Below, piece after piece: positions 8,478 through 17,642 of a stretch of 64,000 nucleotides of DNA (position 1 is the first letter of the stretch; each line of letters begins with the position of its first letter). A program made the position numbers and the translations under genes. This stretch comes from Prevotella sp. tc2-28 (GTDB taxonomy: Bacteria > Bacteroidota > Bacteroidia > Bacteroidales > Bacteroidaceae): the NCBI RefSeq assembly GCF_900107705.1, contig NZ_FNRE01000004.1, forward strand, positions 1-64,000, given 5' to 3'. The notes beneath the pieces are model-generated. The model was not told the origin of the DNA, made no database searches, and saw nothing but the letters and a program-made list of their open reading frames with translations.

Positions 8478-9512
8478 ATGAATACACAGAAAGATGTATA
8501 TATATTAGGTATAGAGTCGTCATGTGACGACACGTCGGCTGCCGTTTTAAAAAACGGTGTGCTGTTGTCGAACGTGACGGCATCACAAGCCGTACATGAG
8601 TCATATGGCGGTGTAGTGCCCGAATTGGCAAGTCGTGCTCACCAGCAGAATGTGGTGCCTGTGGTACATGAAGCCATCAAGCGTGCCGGCATTCTAAAGG
8701 AACAGTTGTCTGCGGTTGCATTCACCCGCGGTCCAGGTCTGATGGGTTCGTTGCTGGTGGGTGTCAACTTCGCAAAAGGCTTTGCTCGTTCGTTGGGCAT
8801 TCCCTTGATTGACGTTAACCACCTGCAAGGACATGTAATGGCGCATTTCATCAAGGAAAGTGACGACGATCAAAGTCAGCCACCATTGCCCTTTATATGT
8901 TTGCTCGTTTCGGGAGGTAACTCACAGATAGTACTAGTGCGTGCCTATAACGATATGGAGGTGCTAGGCCAGACCATTGACGATGCTGCAGGTGAGGCAA
9001 TCGACAAGTGTTCGAAGGTAATGGGACTTGGTTATCCAGGTGGCCCTATTATCGACCGACTGGCTCGCCAGGGAAATCCTAAGGCATACCAGTTTGCCGA
9101 GCCTCACATCCCTGGACTAGACTACAGTTTCTCCGGACTGAAGACCTCGTTCCTCTATAACCTGCGCAAATGGGTGGAGGAAGATCCGGATTTCATAGAA
9201 CATCACAAGGAAGACATTGCGGCGTCGCTGGAATGGACCATCGTGGATATCTTGATGAAAAAACTCAAGTTGGCCGTCAAGCAGACAGGTATCAAACATG
9301 TTGCCGTGGCCGGAGGCGTGAGTGCTAACAATGGATTGCGTAATGCTTTCCACGACCATGCAAAACGCTTCGGATGGACGGTTTATATTCCTAAGTTTAG
9401 TTATACCACCGACAACGCCGCGATGATTGGTATCGTGGGTTATTTTAAATACCTGGATCAGGAGTTCTGTCCGATTGATGCTCCTGCATTCTCAAAAGTC
9501 ACGTTTAAATAA
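8478..9512 (+). CDS. tsaD: tRNA N6-adenosine threonylcarbamoyltransferase
   Basis: TsaD transfers the threonylcarbamoyl group to A37 of ANN-decoding tRNAs (t6A), working with TsaB and TsaE. The 344-residue product starts MNTQKDVYILGIESSCDDTSAAV, has the ASKHA-fold metal-binding HLQGHVMAHF, the LVSGGNSQIV motif and VAGGVSANNGLR. The ATG at 8478 is preferred over a TTG three codons upstream. It follows map closely, with pncC next. Confidence 0.96.
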   Translation: MNTQKDVYILGIESSCDDTSAAVLKNGVLLSNVTASQAVHESYGGVVPELASRAHQQNVVPVVHEAIKRAGILKEQLSAVAFTRGPGLMGSLLVGVNFAKGFARSLGIPLIDVNHLQGHVMAHFIKESDDDQSQPPLPFICLLVSGGNSQIVLVRAYNDMEVLGQTIDDAAGEAIDKCSKVMGLGYPGGPIIDRLARQGNPKAYQFAEPHIPGLDYSFSGLKTSFLYNLRKWVEEDPDFIEHHKEDIAASLEWTIVDILMKKLKLAVKQTGIKHVAVAGGVSANNGLRNAFHDHAKRFGWTVYIPKFSYTTDNAAMIGIVGYFKYLDQEFCPIDAPAFSKVTFK

Positions 9513-9539
9513 GAAATAGTCTAATTAAAATTCAATCAT

Positions 9540-10046
9540 ATGGATTTTGAAAGCAAAATTATCAGCAGAGAAATCAGTCAACTGCTGTGGGAAATGGAAA
9601 AGACGGTAGGTACTGCCGAAAGTTGTACAGGCGGTCGTATCGCAGAAGCAATCATCTCTGTGCCTGGCGCTTCGAAGTACTTCAAAGGCGGTGTTATCTC
9701 TTATGTCGACGAAATTAAGATGTCGTTGCTGAACGTTGACCCGCAAGTACTGGAAGAGCAGACTGCTGTTTGCGAGGAAGTCGCGCGACAGATGGTAAAG
9801 GGAGCATGTAGGACCCTGAATACAGACTATGCCATCGCATCAACCGGTTTTGCAGGACCTACGGGTGGCACGAAAGAAATCCCCGTAGGTACTATATGGC
9901 TGGCTTGCGGAACACCAGAAAAACAAGTATCTGTCAAAGTGGAAGAAGACCACGGACGTGACATCAATTTGGCTATTGCAACGAATACGGTCATGCAATT
10001 GTTCCTTGATTTCCTCAAAAGTGAGAATGAAAACGAAGAAGGATAG
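9540..10046 (+). CDS. pncC: Nicotinamide-nucleotide amidohydrolase (CinA C-terminal type)
   Basis: PncC deamidates nicotinamide mononucleotide to nicotinate mononucleotide in NAD recycling. The 168-residue product is a stand-alone CinA C-terminal domain: GTAESCTGGRIAEAI, FKGGVISYVDEIK and STGFAGPTGGTKEIPVGT. No N-terminal CinA/MoCF domain is present. It lies 27 bp after tsaD. Activity is assigned from the family. Confidence 0.9.
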   Translation: MDFESKIISREISQLLWEMEKTVGTAESCTGGRIAEAIISVPGASKYFKGGVISYVDEIKMSLLNVDPQVLEEQTAVCEEVARQMVKGACRTLNTDYAIASTGFAGPTGGTKEIPVGTIWLACGTPEKQVSVKVEEDHGRDINLAIATNTVMQLFLDFLKSENENEEG

Positions 10047-10169
10047 CTAAAAAATGTTAAGATTGCGATTTTTCTTATTGCTCGGTTCTCGTTTCTCATT
10101 AAAAATAAGTACCTTTGCACCCTGTTTGGAATAAGTTATAATTAAGGAACAAATAAAAAGTAGATAGAA

Positions 10170-10433
10170 ATGTCGAAAGTTTGTCAGATTACGGGAAAGA
10201 AGGCACAGATTGGTAATAATGTGTCTCACTCAAAGCATCGCACAAAGCGCAGCTTTGACGTTAACCTGTTCAGCAAGAAGTTTTACTATGTAGAGGAGGC
10301 TTGCTGGATTCAGTTGAAGATCAGTGCTGCTGGTCTGCGTATGATTAATAAGGTAGGTCTAGACGCTGCCCTGAAGCAGGCTGTTGCCAAGGGTTATGTT
10401 GATTGGAAGGACATTAAAGTAATAGGAGACTAA
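10170..10433 (+). CDS. rpmB: 50S ribosomal protein L28
   Basis: The 87-residue basic protein begins [21 protein letters not shown] and continues [11 protein letters not shown], diagnostic for L28. A -7-like TACCTTTG lies at 10110-10117, with no good -33 box. It is followed at 5 bp by rpmG. Confidence 0.97.
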   Translation: MSKVCQITGKKAQIGNNVSHSKHRTKRSFDVNLFSKKFYYVEEACWIQLKISAAGLRMINKVGLDAALKQAVAKGYVDWKDIKVIGD

Positions 10434-10438
10434 CAACT

Positions 10439-10630
10439 ATGGCAGGAAAGAAAGCTAAGGGTAACCGAGTTCAGGTGATTCTGGAATGCACGGAGATGAA
10501 GGAGAGTGGACTCCCCGGAACAAGCCGTTACATCACCACGAAGAACCGTAAGAACACACCAGAGAGAATGGAATTGAAGAAGTATAACCCCATCCTGAAG
10601 CGCATGACTGTGCATAAGGAGATTAAATAA
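10439..10630 (+). CDS. rpmG: 50S ribosomal protein L33
   Basis: The 63-residue product starts [20 protein letters not shown] and has [24 protein letters not shown]. Only one cysteine is present, so it is the zinc-independent (C-) form of L33. It sits between rpmB and the DUF4295 gene. Confidence 0.97.
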   Translation: MAGKKAKGNRVQVILECTEMKESGLPGTSRYITTKNRKNTPERMELKKYNPILKRMTVHKEIK

Positions 10631-10642
10631 TCTATATAAAGC

Positions 10643-10801
10643 ATGGCAAAGAAAACCGTCGCTACCCTCCATGAAGGTTCAAAGGATGGTCGCGCATACA
10701 CAAAGGTCATCAAGATGGTAAAGAGCCCCAAGACGGGTGCTTACATCTTTGACGAGCAGATGGTTCCTAACGAGGCTGTTAAGGACTTCTTTAAGAATTA
10801 A
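10643..10801 (+). CDS. DUF4295 family small protein
   Basis: This 52-codon gene starts 12 bp after rpmG. Its product, MAKKTVATLHEGSKDGRAY then KMVKSPKTGAYIFDEQ and VKDFFKN, matches the DUF4295 family that follows rpmB-rpmG in Bacteroidetes. Small size, basic composition and position suggest a ribosome-associated protein; this is inference. A terminator follows at once. Confidence 0.85.
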   Translation: MAKKTVATLHEGSKDGRAYTKVIKMVKSPKTGAYIFDEQMVPNEAVKDFFKN

Positions 10802-10820
10802 TATAAAAAATCTCGATAGA

Positions 10821-10856
10821 AAAAGCTGAAACTGAAGGTGGTTTCAGCTTTTTTTT
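10821..10856 (+). terminator. Terminator of the rpmB-rpmG-DUF4295 operon
   Basis: AAAAGCTGAAAC (10821-10832) pairs perfectly with GTTTCAGCTTTT (10841-10852), followed by a T run. A TATCTTTG box for ftsY begins at 10858, directly after it. Confidence 0.88.
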
Positions 10857-10883
10857 GTATCTTTGCGCTGAAATTGTAATATT

Positions 10884-11840
10884 ATGGGTATTTTCGGTTT
10901 TTTTAATAAGGAAAAAAAGGAAACGTTGGACAAAGGCCTGGAGAAGACCAAGACTAGCGTGTTCGACAAACTAGCGCGTGCCGTGGCAGGTAAGTCGAAA
11001 GTGGATGACGATGTGCTGGATAATCTGGAAGAGGTTCTTATCACGTCGGATGTCGGTGTGGAAACAACGCTGAAGATCATCGAACGTATTGAAGAGCGTG
11101 TTGCGCGCGACAAATACGTGTCAACCAGTGAATTGAATGCTATCCTACGCGATGAGATTGCTTCGCTGCTGGCGGAAAACAATTCGGACGATAACGATAA
11201 TTGGGAACTGCCCAACGATCATAAACCCTACGTCATCTTGGTGGTAGGAGTCAATGGAGTTGGAAAAACCACTACTATTGGCAAGTTGGCCTGGCAGTTT
11301 AAGCAGGCCGGAAAGAAAGTCTATCTGGGTGCTGCTGACACTTTCCGCGCTGCTGCCGTTGAGCAGTTGTGCATCTGGGGCGAGCGAGTCGGCGTGCCAG
11401 TAGTGAAACAGCAGATGGGTTCAGATCCTGCTTCTGTAGCCTTCGACACCTTGCAGAGTGCCAAAGCCAACGGTGCTGACGTCGTGCTGATAGACACGGC
11501 AGGTCGTCTGCACAACAAAGTCGGTCTGATGAATGAGTTGAAGAAAATCAAGGACGTGATGAAAAAAGTGCTGCCAGAAGCTCCAGACGAGGTGATGCTA
11601 GTCCTTGATGGGTCTACTGGACAGAACGCCTTCGAGCAAGCCAAACAGTTTGCCGCTGTTACCCAGATTACCAGTCTGGCTATCACGAAACTCGATGGAA
11701 CAGCCAAAGGTGGTGTCGTTATCGGTATCTCAGATCAACTAAAGGTCCCCGTGAAATATATCGGATTGGGCGAGGGGATGAAAGATCTGCAACTCTTCAA
11801 TAAGCGTCAGTTCGTAGATTCACTTTTTAAGCATGAATAA
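10884..11840 (+). CDS. ftsY: Signal recognition particle receptor FtsY
   Basis: FtsY docks SRP-ribosome complexes at the inner membrane. The 318-residue product is compact: the acidic A domain is nearly absent (MGIFGFFNKEKKETLDKGL) and the NG GTPase domain begins at once. GTPase motifs are GVNGVGKTTTIGKLA (G1), DTFRAAA, DTAGRLHNK (G3), TKLDGTAKGG (G4) and GLGEG. It overlaps rimO by 8 nt. Confidence 0.97.
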   Translation: MGIFGFFNKEKKETLDKGLEKTKTSVFDKLARAVAGKSKVDDDVLDNLEEVLITSDVGVETTLKIIERIEERVARDKYVSTSELNAILRDEIASLLAENNSDDNDNWELPNDHKPYVILVVGVNGVGKTTTIGKLAWQFKQAGKKVYLGAADTFRAAAVEQLCIWGERVGVPVVKQQMGSDPASVAFDTLQSAKANGADVVLIDTAGRLHNKVGLMNELKKIKDVMKKVLPEAPDEVMLVLDGSTGQNAFEQAKQFAAVTQITSLAITKLDGTAKGGVVIGISDQLKVPVKYIGLGEGMKDLQLFNKRQFVDSLFKHE

Positions 11841-13140
11841 AAAGCCCACGATAGACATCATCACACTGGGGTGCTCGAAGAACCTAGTTGATTCGGAGAC
11901 TTTGATGGGGCTCTTCGAATCGCGTGGCTATCATGTTACCCACGATGCGGAGAATCCGCAGGGCGAGATAGCCATTGTCAATACCTGTGGATTTATAGAG
12001 GATGCCAAGCAGGAGAGTATTGATACTATTTTGGAACTGGTACAGGCCAAGGAGGAGGGCCGACTGGAACGAATCTATGTGATGGGATGCTTATCGGAGC
12101 GCTATTTGGCAGACTTGGAAACTGAGATTCCAGAGGTTGACGGATGGTATGGGAAGTTTAACTATCGGGGAATCTTAGATGAGTTGGATCATTCGCAAGT
12201 TCAAGATCAAATAGAACATCTTCATCGTCATATTACCACGCCACGCCACTATGCCTATCTTAAGATAGCCGAGGGGTGTGACCGCCATTGCGCCTATTGT
12301 GCCATTCCCATTATTACTGGGAAACATCAGAGTAGACCGATGCAGGAGATTCTTGATGAAGTTCGTTACTTGGTCAGTCAGGGAACGAAAGAGTTTCAGG
12401 TCATCGCACAGGAACTGACATACTATGGGATAGACATTGATGGCAAACAGCATATTGCCGATCTGATAGAGCGGATGGCTGATATAGAAGGTGTGGAGTG
12501 GATCAGACTACACTATGCCTATCCAGCTCATTTCCCATGGGACCTCCTACGCGTTATGCGCGAGAAGAAAAATGTGTGTAACTATCTTGACATTGCTTTG
12601 CAGCATATCTCCGACCATATGTTGGAACGAATGCAGCGACATGTAACCAAGGAGCAAACCTACGATTTAATCAGAAGGATGCGACGGGAAGTACCCGGTA
12701 TCCATATTCGTACAACGCTCATGGTGGGATTCCCTGGTGAGACCGATGAAGATTTTCGCGAACTGATTGAGTTTACCAAGTGGGCTCGCTTTGAACGTAT
12801 GGGTGCTTTTGCCTATTCTGAAGAGGACGGCACCTACTCAGCACAGCACTATAAGGATGATGTGCCGACGGAAGTGAAGCAGTCACGACTGGATAAACTG
12901 ATGCGCGTACAACAAAATATCAGTGCCGAGATAGAAGGTGAGAAGGTTGGAAAGAACTTACGTGTCATTATTGACAGGAAAGAGGGAGACTACTGGATTG
13001 GACGCACAGAATTCTGTTCACCTGAGGTAGACCCTGAGGTACTTATTCCTGCCGAAGAACACTTACAGATAGGTGCTTTCTATGATGCCTATATCACTGA
13101 TGCAGAAGAATTTGACTTATACGCAACAACGAGAATATGA
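11833..13140 (+). CDS. rimO: Ribosomal protein S12 methylthiotransferase RimO
   Basis: RimO is a radical-SAM enzyme that methylthiolates Asp88/89 of ribosomal protein S12. The 435-residue product has the N-terminal cluster-binding domain (ITLGCSKNLVDSE, NTCGFIEDAKQES, MGCLSERY), the radical-SAM CDRHCAYCAIP motif and a C-terminal TRAM domain with VIIDRKEGDYWIGRTEFCSPEVD. The SPEVD element separates RimO from MiaB-type enzymes. It overlaps ftsY upstream and the HU gene downstream (ATGA). Confidence 0.95.
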   Translation: MNKKPTIDIITLGCSKNLVDSETLMGLFESRGYHVTHDAENPQGEIAIVNTCGFIEDAKQESIDTILELVQAKEEGRLERIYVMGCLSERYLADLETEIPEVDGWYGKFNYRGILDELDHSQVQDQIEHLHRHITTPRHYAYLKIAEGCDRHCAYCAIPIITGKHQSRPMQEILDEVRYLVSQGTKEFQVIAQELTYYGIDIDGKQHIADLIERMADIEGVEWIRLHYAYPAHFPWDLLRVMREKKNVCNYLDIALQHISDHMLERMQRHVTKEQTYDLIRRMRREVPGIHIRTTLMVGFPGETDEDFRELIEFTKWARFERMGAFAYSEEDGTYSAQHYKDDVPTEVKQSRLDKLMRVQQNISAEIEGEKVGKNLRVIIDRKEGDYWIGRTEFCSPEVDPEVLIPAEEHLQIGAFYDAYITDAEEFDLYATTRI

Positions 13141-13418
13141 ACAACAAGGAATTTATTGCCGAACTGGCGGAACGCACCGGTTATTCGACGAAAGATGCCC
13201 AACGAATGGTCAACTTCTTGGTTGACGCCATGGGTGACGCTTTCCAGGAAGGCGATTCGGTACTCGTGCCAAACTTTGGACTGTTTGAAACCAAGAAAAA
13301 GATGGAGCGCATCATGGTCAATCCATCTACAGGTCAGCGTATGCTGGTACCACCGAAACTAGTGTTGAACTTTAAACCCAACCAAACGTGGAAGGATAAA
13401 TTAAAGGGAGGACAATAG
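13137..13418 (+). CDS. HU family DNA-binding protein
   Basis: The 93-residue product resembles HU/IHF: an N-terminal helical dimer region (MNNKEFIAELAERTGYS, QRMVNFLVDAMGDAF) and beta arms (VPNFGLFETKK, NPSTGQRMLVPPKLVLNFKP). It overlaps rimO by 4 nt and lies 2 bp before the HU/LysM fusion gene, so both DNA-binding domains would be made together. A nucleoid role follows from the family. Confidence 0.88.
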   Translation: MNNKEFIAELAERTGYSTKDAQRMVNFLVDAMGDAFQEGDSVLVPNFGLFETKKKMERIMVNPSTGQRMLVPPKLVLNFKPNQTWKDKLKGGQ

Positions 13419-13420
13419 GA

Positions 13421-14581
13421 ATGGGAAAGTTGACGTTACAAGATCTTGCTAAGAGTCTAGCAGGGAAAAGTGGACTTGTGCAGCGTGACGCAAGTCTGTT
13501 TGCCTCTGAGGTATTTGCAGTCATCTTACAAGGGCTGGAAAAAGACGGACAAGTTAAGGTTAAAGGACTTGGAACATTTAAGATTATCTCTGTTGAGGCG
13601 CGTGAGAGTATTAGTGTACGCACGGGTGAACGTGTCGTGATAGAAGGTCACGAGAAAGTCTCTTTTACCCCCGATAGTGTGATGAAAGAACTGGTTAATA
13701 AACCTTTCTCACAGTTTGAAACCGTTGTCTTGAACGAGGGTGTGGAGTTTGAAGACCTCAATGACGATGCTGCGGAAGAAGAACCGGTAAAGGCTGATGA
13801 GGAAATAGATGAGGTGGCTGCAGTGGAAGAGCAACCTGTAGAGGCTTCCGTACTTGAGTTCTCACAATCCGAATCGGCCCCCCAAATTGAGACCGACCAA
13901 AAACCTGAGACAGATGTTGAACCCAAGACTATTTCTAAGTCAGTTGCCGAACCTGAACTGGAATCCGAATCAGAACCCGAACCAGAGTCTGAACCCGAAC
14001 CAGAACCAGAAGTGGAGCCAATCCTTCAATCGTTTGTGGACGAAGAGGAGGAATCAGTACGGTGGTGGAAATGGCCATTAATCATTCTTGTTGTACTGGC
14101 TTTGATGGGACTTTCAGCCTTTGGCGGTTATCGTTATGCGATGTATAAAGTGGCCTCAGAACAGGAAAAGACTGCTGCGAAGGAACCGGTGGCTGAAAAG
14201 CTTGTTACCATCGATAGCGTAGTTGTTCAGAATGATTCTGTTCTTGCAGAACCAGTAGAGGCTGTTCCTGTAGAAGAGCCCAAGGTAGAGCAAAAATCAG
14301 AATCCATGGTAGAACCTAAACCAGAGCCTAAACCAGAGGTGGACCCCTATGCTGCCAAGGATGAGCGTGTTCGCCTAGGTGCTTATCGCATCGTTGGAAC
14401 TGAAAAAGAAATCAAAATAGCAGAAGGACAGACTTTCTATAGCATATGCCGAGCCCATCTAGGACCAGACATGGAATGCTATGTGGAAGTCTTTAATGAC
14501 TTGCCTCGCAACCCGAAACTCAAGACGGGACAAATAATCAAGATTCCCAAGTTGGAATCCAAGAAAAAACGCCGTCGATGA
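13421..14581 (+). CDS. Membrane-anchored protein with N-terminal HU-like and C-terminal LysM-like domains
   Basis: The 386-residue product has four parts. Residues 1-92 are HU/IHF-like (GKLTLQDLAKSLA, KVKGLGTFKI, VRTGERVVIEGHEKVSF). Residues 105-210 are very acidic with Glu-Pro runs (177-200). A single transmembrane helix spans about 218-240 (WPLIILVVLALMGLSAFGG). A Glu/Pro/Val spacer then leads to a LysM-like module (about 325-377, with IAEGQTFYSICRAHLG and LKTGQIIKIPK). This predicts cytoplasmic DNA binding linked across the membrane to peptidoglycan binding. Topology is inferred. A strong terminator follows. Confidence 0.8.
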   Translation: MGKLTLQDLAKSLAGKSGLVQRDASLFASEVFAVILQGLEKDGQVKVKGLGTFKIISVEARESISVRTGERVVIEGHEKVSFTPDSVMKELVNKPFSQFETVVLNEGVEFEDLNDDAAEEEPVKADEEIDEVAAVEEQPVEASVLEFSQSESAPQIETDQKPETDVEPKTISKSVAEPELESESEPEPESEPEPEPEVEPILQSFVDEEEESVRWWKWPLIILVVLALMGLSAFGGYRYAMYKVASEQEKTAAKEPVAEKLVTIDSVVVQNDSVLAEPVEAVPVEEPKVEQKSESMVEPKPEPKPEVDPYAAKDERVRLGAYRIVGTEKEIKIAEGQTFYSICRAHLGPDMECYVEVFNDLPRNPKLKTGQIIKIPKLESKKKRRR

Positions 14582-14592
14582 AGCGTATATTC

Positions 14593-14630
14593 AAAAGTTT
14601 CTTAAAATGTAAGTTTTAGGAAACTTTTTT
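14593..14630 (+). terminator. Terminator of the ftsY-rimO-HU operon
   Basis: AAAAGTTTCTTAAAA (14593-14607) pairs with TTTTAGGAAACTTTT (14614-14628) over 15 positions with one G-T pair and a 6-base loop, then T residues. Confidence 0.85.
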
Positions 14631-14676
14631 AATATTATTTAGGTATGCAAGTGTCCATTATCAGAAGGGAAATGAC

Positions 14677-14684
14677 TACTTTTG
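14677..14684 (+). promoter_or_regulatory. Probable -7 element of the moxR/Bat operon
   Basis: TACTTTTG fits the TAnnTTTG consensus 40 bp before the moxR ATG. No TTTG is found at the usual -33 spacing. Confidence 0.45.
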
Positions 14685-14724
14685 CAAATCAAAAAGAAAT
14701 AACGTATAAAATAGAATTTATATT

Positions 14725-15720
14725 ATGGCAGAAGCTATTGACATTCGCGAATTGAATATGCGGATAGAACAACAAAGTGGATTCGTTACTAATCTGGTGA
14801 CGGGAATGGATCGCGTAATCGTAGGACAGAAGCATCTGGTGGACTCGTTGCTCATTGGCTTGCTAAGTGACGGTAACATTCTTCTTGAAGGTGTTCCCGG
14901 TTTGGCAAAGACACTGGCTATTAAGACACTGGCACAATTGATAGATGCTTCATACAGTCGTATTCAGTTTACCCCCGACCTGTTGCCTGCCGACGTAACA
15001 GGTACGATGATTTATTCGCAGAAAGAGGAAAAGTTCCAAGTAAAGCAAGGTCCGGTGTTTGCTAATTTCGTGTTGGCAGACGAAATCAACCGTGCCCCTG
15101 CCAAGGTTCAGAGCGCCTTGCTTGAAGCCATGCAGGAAAAACAGGTGACTATTGGAAGTGAGACTTTCAATCTTCCGAATCCGTTCTTAGTAATGGCTAC
15201 ACAGAATCCTATAGAACAGGAAGGTACCTATCCTCTGCCTGAGGCTCAGATGGACCGTTTCATGCTGAAAGTGGTCATTGGCTATCCCACCATTGATGAA
15301 GAGAAGAAAATCATTCGTGAGAATATTGCTGGTTCGTTGCCTCAGGTGACACCCGTGACCACCGCCGACGAGATAGTAAATGCCCGTTCTGTAGTACGTG
15401 AAGTCTATATTGACGAGAAGATAGAACAGTATATTGCAGATATTGTATTTGCTACTCGCTATCCCGACCGTTATGGTCTGAAAGACATGAAGGATATGAT
15501 ATCCTTCGGTGGCTCTCCCCGTGCATCTATTAATTTAGCAAAAGCTGCCCGTGCATATGCCTTCATCAAACGCCGTGGATACGTTGTTCCTGAAGATGTG
15601 CGTGCTGTGGCTCACGATGTGCTGCGACATCGCATCGGCTTGACTTACGAGGCAGAAGCCTCTAACATGACCAGTGAGGAAATCGTTTCCAAAATAATTA
15701 ATAAGGTGGAAGTTCCCTGA
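14725..15720 (+). CDS. MoxR family AAA+ ATPase
   Basis: MoxR ATPases act as chaperones for VWA-domain partners. The 331-residue product shows Walker A (GVPGLAKT), Walker B (LADEINRAP), sensor ATQNPIEQEGTYPLPEAQMDRF and the C-terminal lid (GGSPRASINLAKAARAYA). It is the first gene of the Bat operon and its stop overlaps the DUF58 start (TGATG). Confidence 0.93.
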   Translation: MAEAIDIRELNMRIEQQSGFVTNLVTGMDRVIVGQKHLVDSLLIGLLSDGNILLEGVPGLAKTLAIKTLAQLIDASYSRIQFTPDLLPADVTGTMIYSQKEEKFQVKQGPVFANFVLADEINRAPAKVQSALLEAMQEKQVTIGSETFNLPNPFLVMATQNPIEQEGTYPLPEAQMDRFMLKVVIGYPTIDEEKKIIRENIAGSLPQVTPVTTADEIVNARSVVREVYIDEKIEQYIADIVFATRYPDRYGLKDMKDMISFGGSPRASINLAKAARAYAFIKRRGYVVPEDVRAVAHDVLRHRIGLTYEAEASNMTSEEIVSKIINKVEVP

Positions 15721-16589
15721 TGGAAACATCTGAGATCATAAAGAAAGTCCGGAAAATAGAGATCAAAGCACGTGGTTTGAGCTCGAACGTCTTTGCTGGT
15801 CAGTATCATTCTGCCTTCAAGGGTAGGGGTATGGCCTTCTCCGAAGTGCGCGAGTATCAGTATGGTGACGACGTGCGCGACATCGACTGGAATGTGACTG
15901 CTCGTTTTCATCGACCTTATGTCAAGGTATTTGAAGAAGAGCGTGAACTTACCGTGATGTTGTTAGTCGATGTCAGCGGTTCACTTGATTTCGGAACACA
16001 ACGTCAGATGAAGCGTGATATGGTGACGGAGATTGCTGCTACCATTGCCTTCTCGGCTATCCAGAATAACGATAAGATCGGTGTTGTATTCTTCTCAGAC
16101 CATGTGGAGAAGTACATTCCCCCTAAGAAAGGTCGCAAACATATTCTCTATATCATCCGTGAGATGCTCGACTTTAAACCCGAATCACGTCGTACGGATG
16201 TGAAACAGGCTTTGGAGTTCTTGACTAGCGTAGCCAAGCACCGCTGCACGGCTTTCGTGCTTAGTGACTTCTATGTTCGTCAGGACTTCCTGCAGACTTT
16301 ACAGATATGTAATCGCAAGCATGATGTGGTGGCTCTGCAGGTATATGATGTGCTGGCTCGGCAATTGCCTGACGTGGGATTAATGCGCGTTGTTGATGCA
16401 GAAACTGGTCATGAGCAGTATATTGATACCAGTAGTCGTAGCTTGCGTCAAGCTCATGAAAAGTATTGGAAGAATCGTCAACAGCACTTGCGTGAGACGA
16501 TGAATAAAAGTAATGTCGACCTGGTGAGCATAGCCACTAATGAGGACTATGTTAAGGCACTGCTGATGCTGTTTAAAAGTAGAAGTTGA
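15720..16589 (+). CDS. DUF58 domain protein of the Bat operon
   Basis: The 289-residue product has the DUF58 signature EVREYQYGDDVRDIDWNVTA and a VWA-like fold with LLVDVSGSLDFG, a MIDAS-type DxSGS. DUF58 proteins are regular partners of MoxR ATPases. No transmembrane segment is apparent, so it is probably cytoplasmic or peripheral. It overlaps its neighbours at both ends. Confidence 0.9.
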   Translation: METSEIIKKVRKIEIKARGLSSNVFAGQYHSAFKGRGMAFSEVREYQYGDDVRDIDWNVTARFHRPYVKVFEEERELTVMLLVDVSGSLDFGTQRQMKRDMVTEIAATIAFSAIQNNDKIGVVFFSDHVEKYIPPKKGRKHILYIIREMLDFKPESRRTDVKQALEFLTSVAKHRCTAFVLSDFYVRQDFLQTLQICNRKHDVVALQVYDVLARQLPDVGLMRVVDAETGHEQYIDTSSRSLRQAHEKYWKNRQQHLRETMNKSNVDLVSIATNEDYVKALLMLFKSRS

Positions 16590-17632
16590 TGAGAAGAGTG
16601 TTATTATTTATTATCTTGATAGCCTGTACGTTACTGGGTTTTGCTCAGTCAGGAGTTGAAGTCAAGATAGAGCCGATAGAAATGATGATTGGCGAGCAGG
16701 CGCAAGTCACAGTGACGGTGCAGGCTCCAGAGGGTGCTAGGGTTGAAATGCCAACCTTCCAGCCCCGTCAGCAAATCGTTGCCGGTGTGGAAGTAATCGC
16801 CACCCAGCGTACCGATGACCGCACTTTGCTGCTGACGCTGACCTCTTTTGACGGCAACTTGTATTATCTGCCTCCTTTCAAGGTGAAGGTCAATGGCAAG
16901 ACTGTCGAGAGCAAGAGCTTGGCTCTCAAAGTCGTTGAGGTCGAGGTGGACACGACGAAGCTAGACAAGTTCTTTGGTCCCAAGGACGTACAGGATAATC
17001 CCTTCCAATGGAGCGACTGGAAGCTGTCGTTCTGGTTGAGTATTCTGATTCTCGTACTATGGGCTGTCGCCTATTATCTGTATCTCCGTCTCCGTGACAA
17101 CAAACCTATTATTGCGCGGATTAAAATAGTGAAGCGTCTGCTGCCTCATCAGAAGGCGATGAAAGAGATAGAACAAATAAAGGCAGACAAGATGGTTGCA
17201 TCCGAAGACCAGAAGGAATACTACACAAAATTGACTGATACACTACGTAAGTATATTGAGGAACGTTACGGCTTCTCTGCTATGGAGATGACCAGTTCCG
17301 AGATTATCGCTCGACTCACCTCCTCGGGTGACCAACAGAGTTTGGATGAGTTGCGTCGCCTCTTTATGACGGCAGACTTGGTAAAATTTGCCAAGTATTC
17401 GACTATGATTAATGAGAATGACGCTAATTTGGTTAATGCTATTGATTTCATCAACCAGACGAAGCAGGAAAACCAACCTACCGAGGAAGTCATTAAGCCG
17501 CAGTTGTCAGAGGAAGACCAGCGGTCGCAGAAAACCCGGCGTGTTCTGAAATGCATTATCTGGACAGTCTGCACCATTTCGATATTGCTGTTTTGTCTGG
17601 TTGTCTATAGTGTTTACCAACTGTTGAACTAA
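16589..17632 (+). CDS. BatD-like membrane protein of the Bat operon
   Basis: The 347-residue product (ATG 16589; a TTG one codon earlier is less likely) has a signal peptide (MRRVLLFIILIACTLLGFAQ) and an extracytoplasmic beta-rich domain (about 20-130). A transmembrane helix follows (about 148-168, LSFWLSILILVLWAVAYYLYL), then a cytoplasmic helical region and a second transmembrane helix at the C-terminus. It is a regular member of Bacteroidetes moxR-DUF58-bat clusters. No catalytic motif is visible. Confidence 0.75.
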   Translation: MRRVLLFIILIACTLLGFAQSGVEVKIEPIEMMIGEQAQVTVTVQAPEGARVEMPTFQPRQQIVAGVEVIATQRTDDRTLLLTLTSFDGNLYYLPPFKVKVNGKTVESKSLALKVVEVEVDTTKLDKFFGPKDVQDNPFQWSDWKLSFWLSILILVLWAVAYYLYLRLRDNKPIIARIKIVKRLLPHQKAMKEIEQIKADKMVASEDQKEYYTKLTDTLRKYIEERYGFSAMEMTSSEIIARLTSSGDQQSLDELRRLFMTADLVKFAKYSTMINENDANLVNAIDFINQTKQENQPTEEVIKPQLSEEDQRSQKTRRVLKCIIWTVCTISILLFCLVVYSVYQLLN

Positions 17633-17642
17633 AGAGAAAAAC

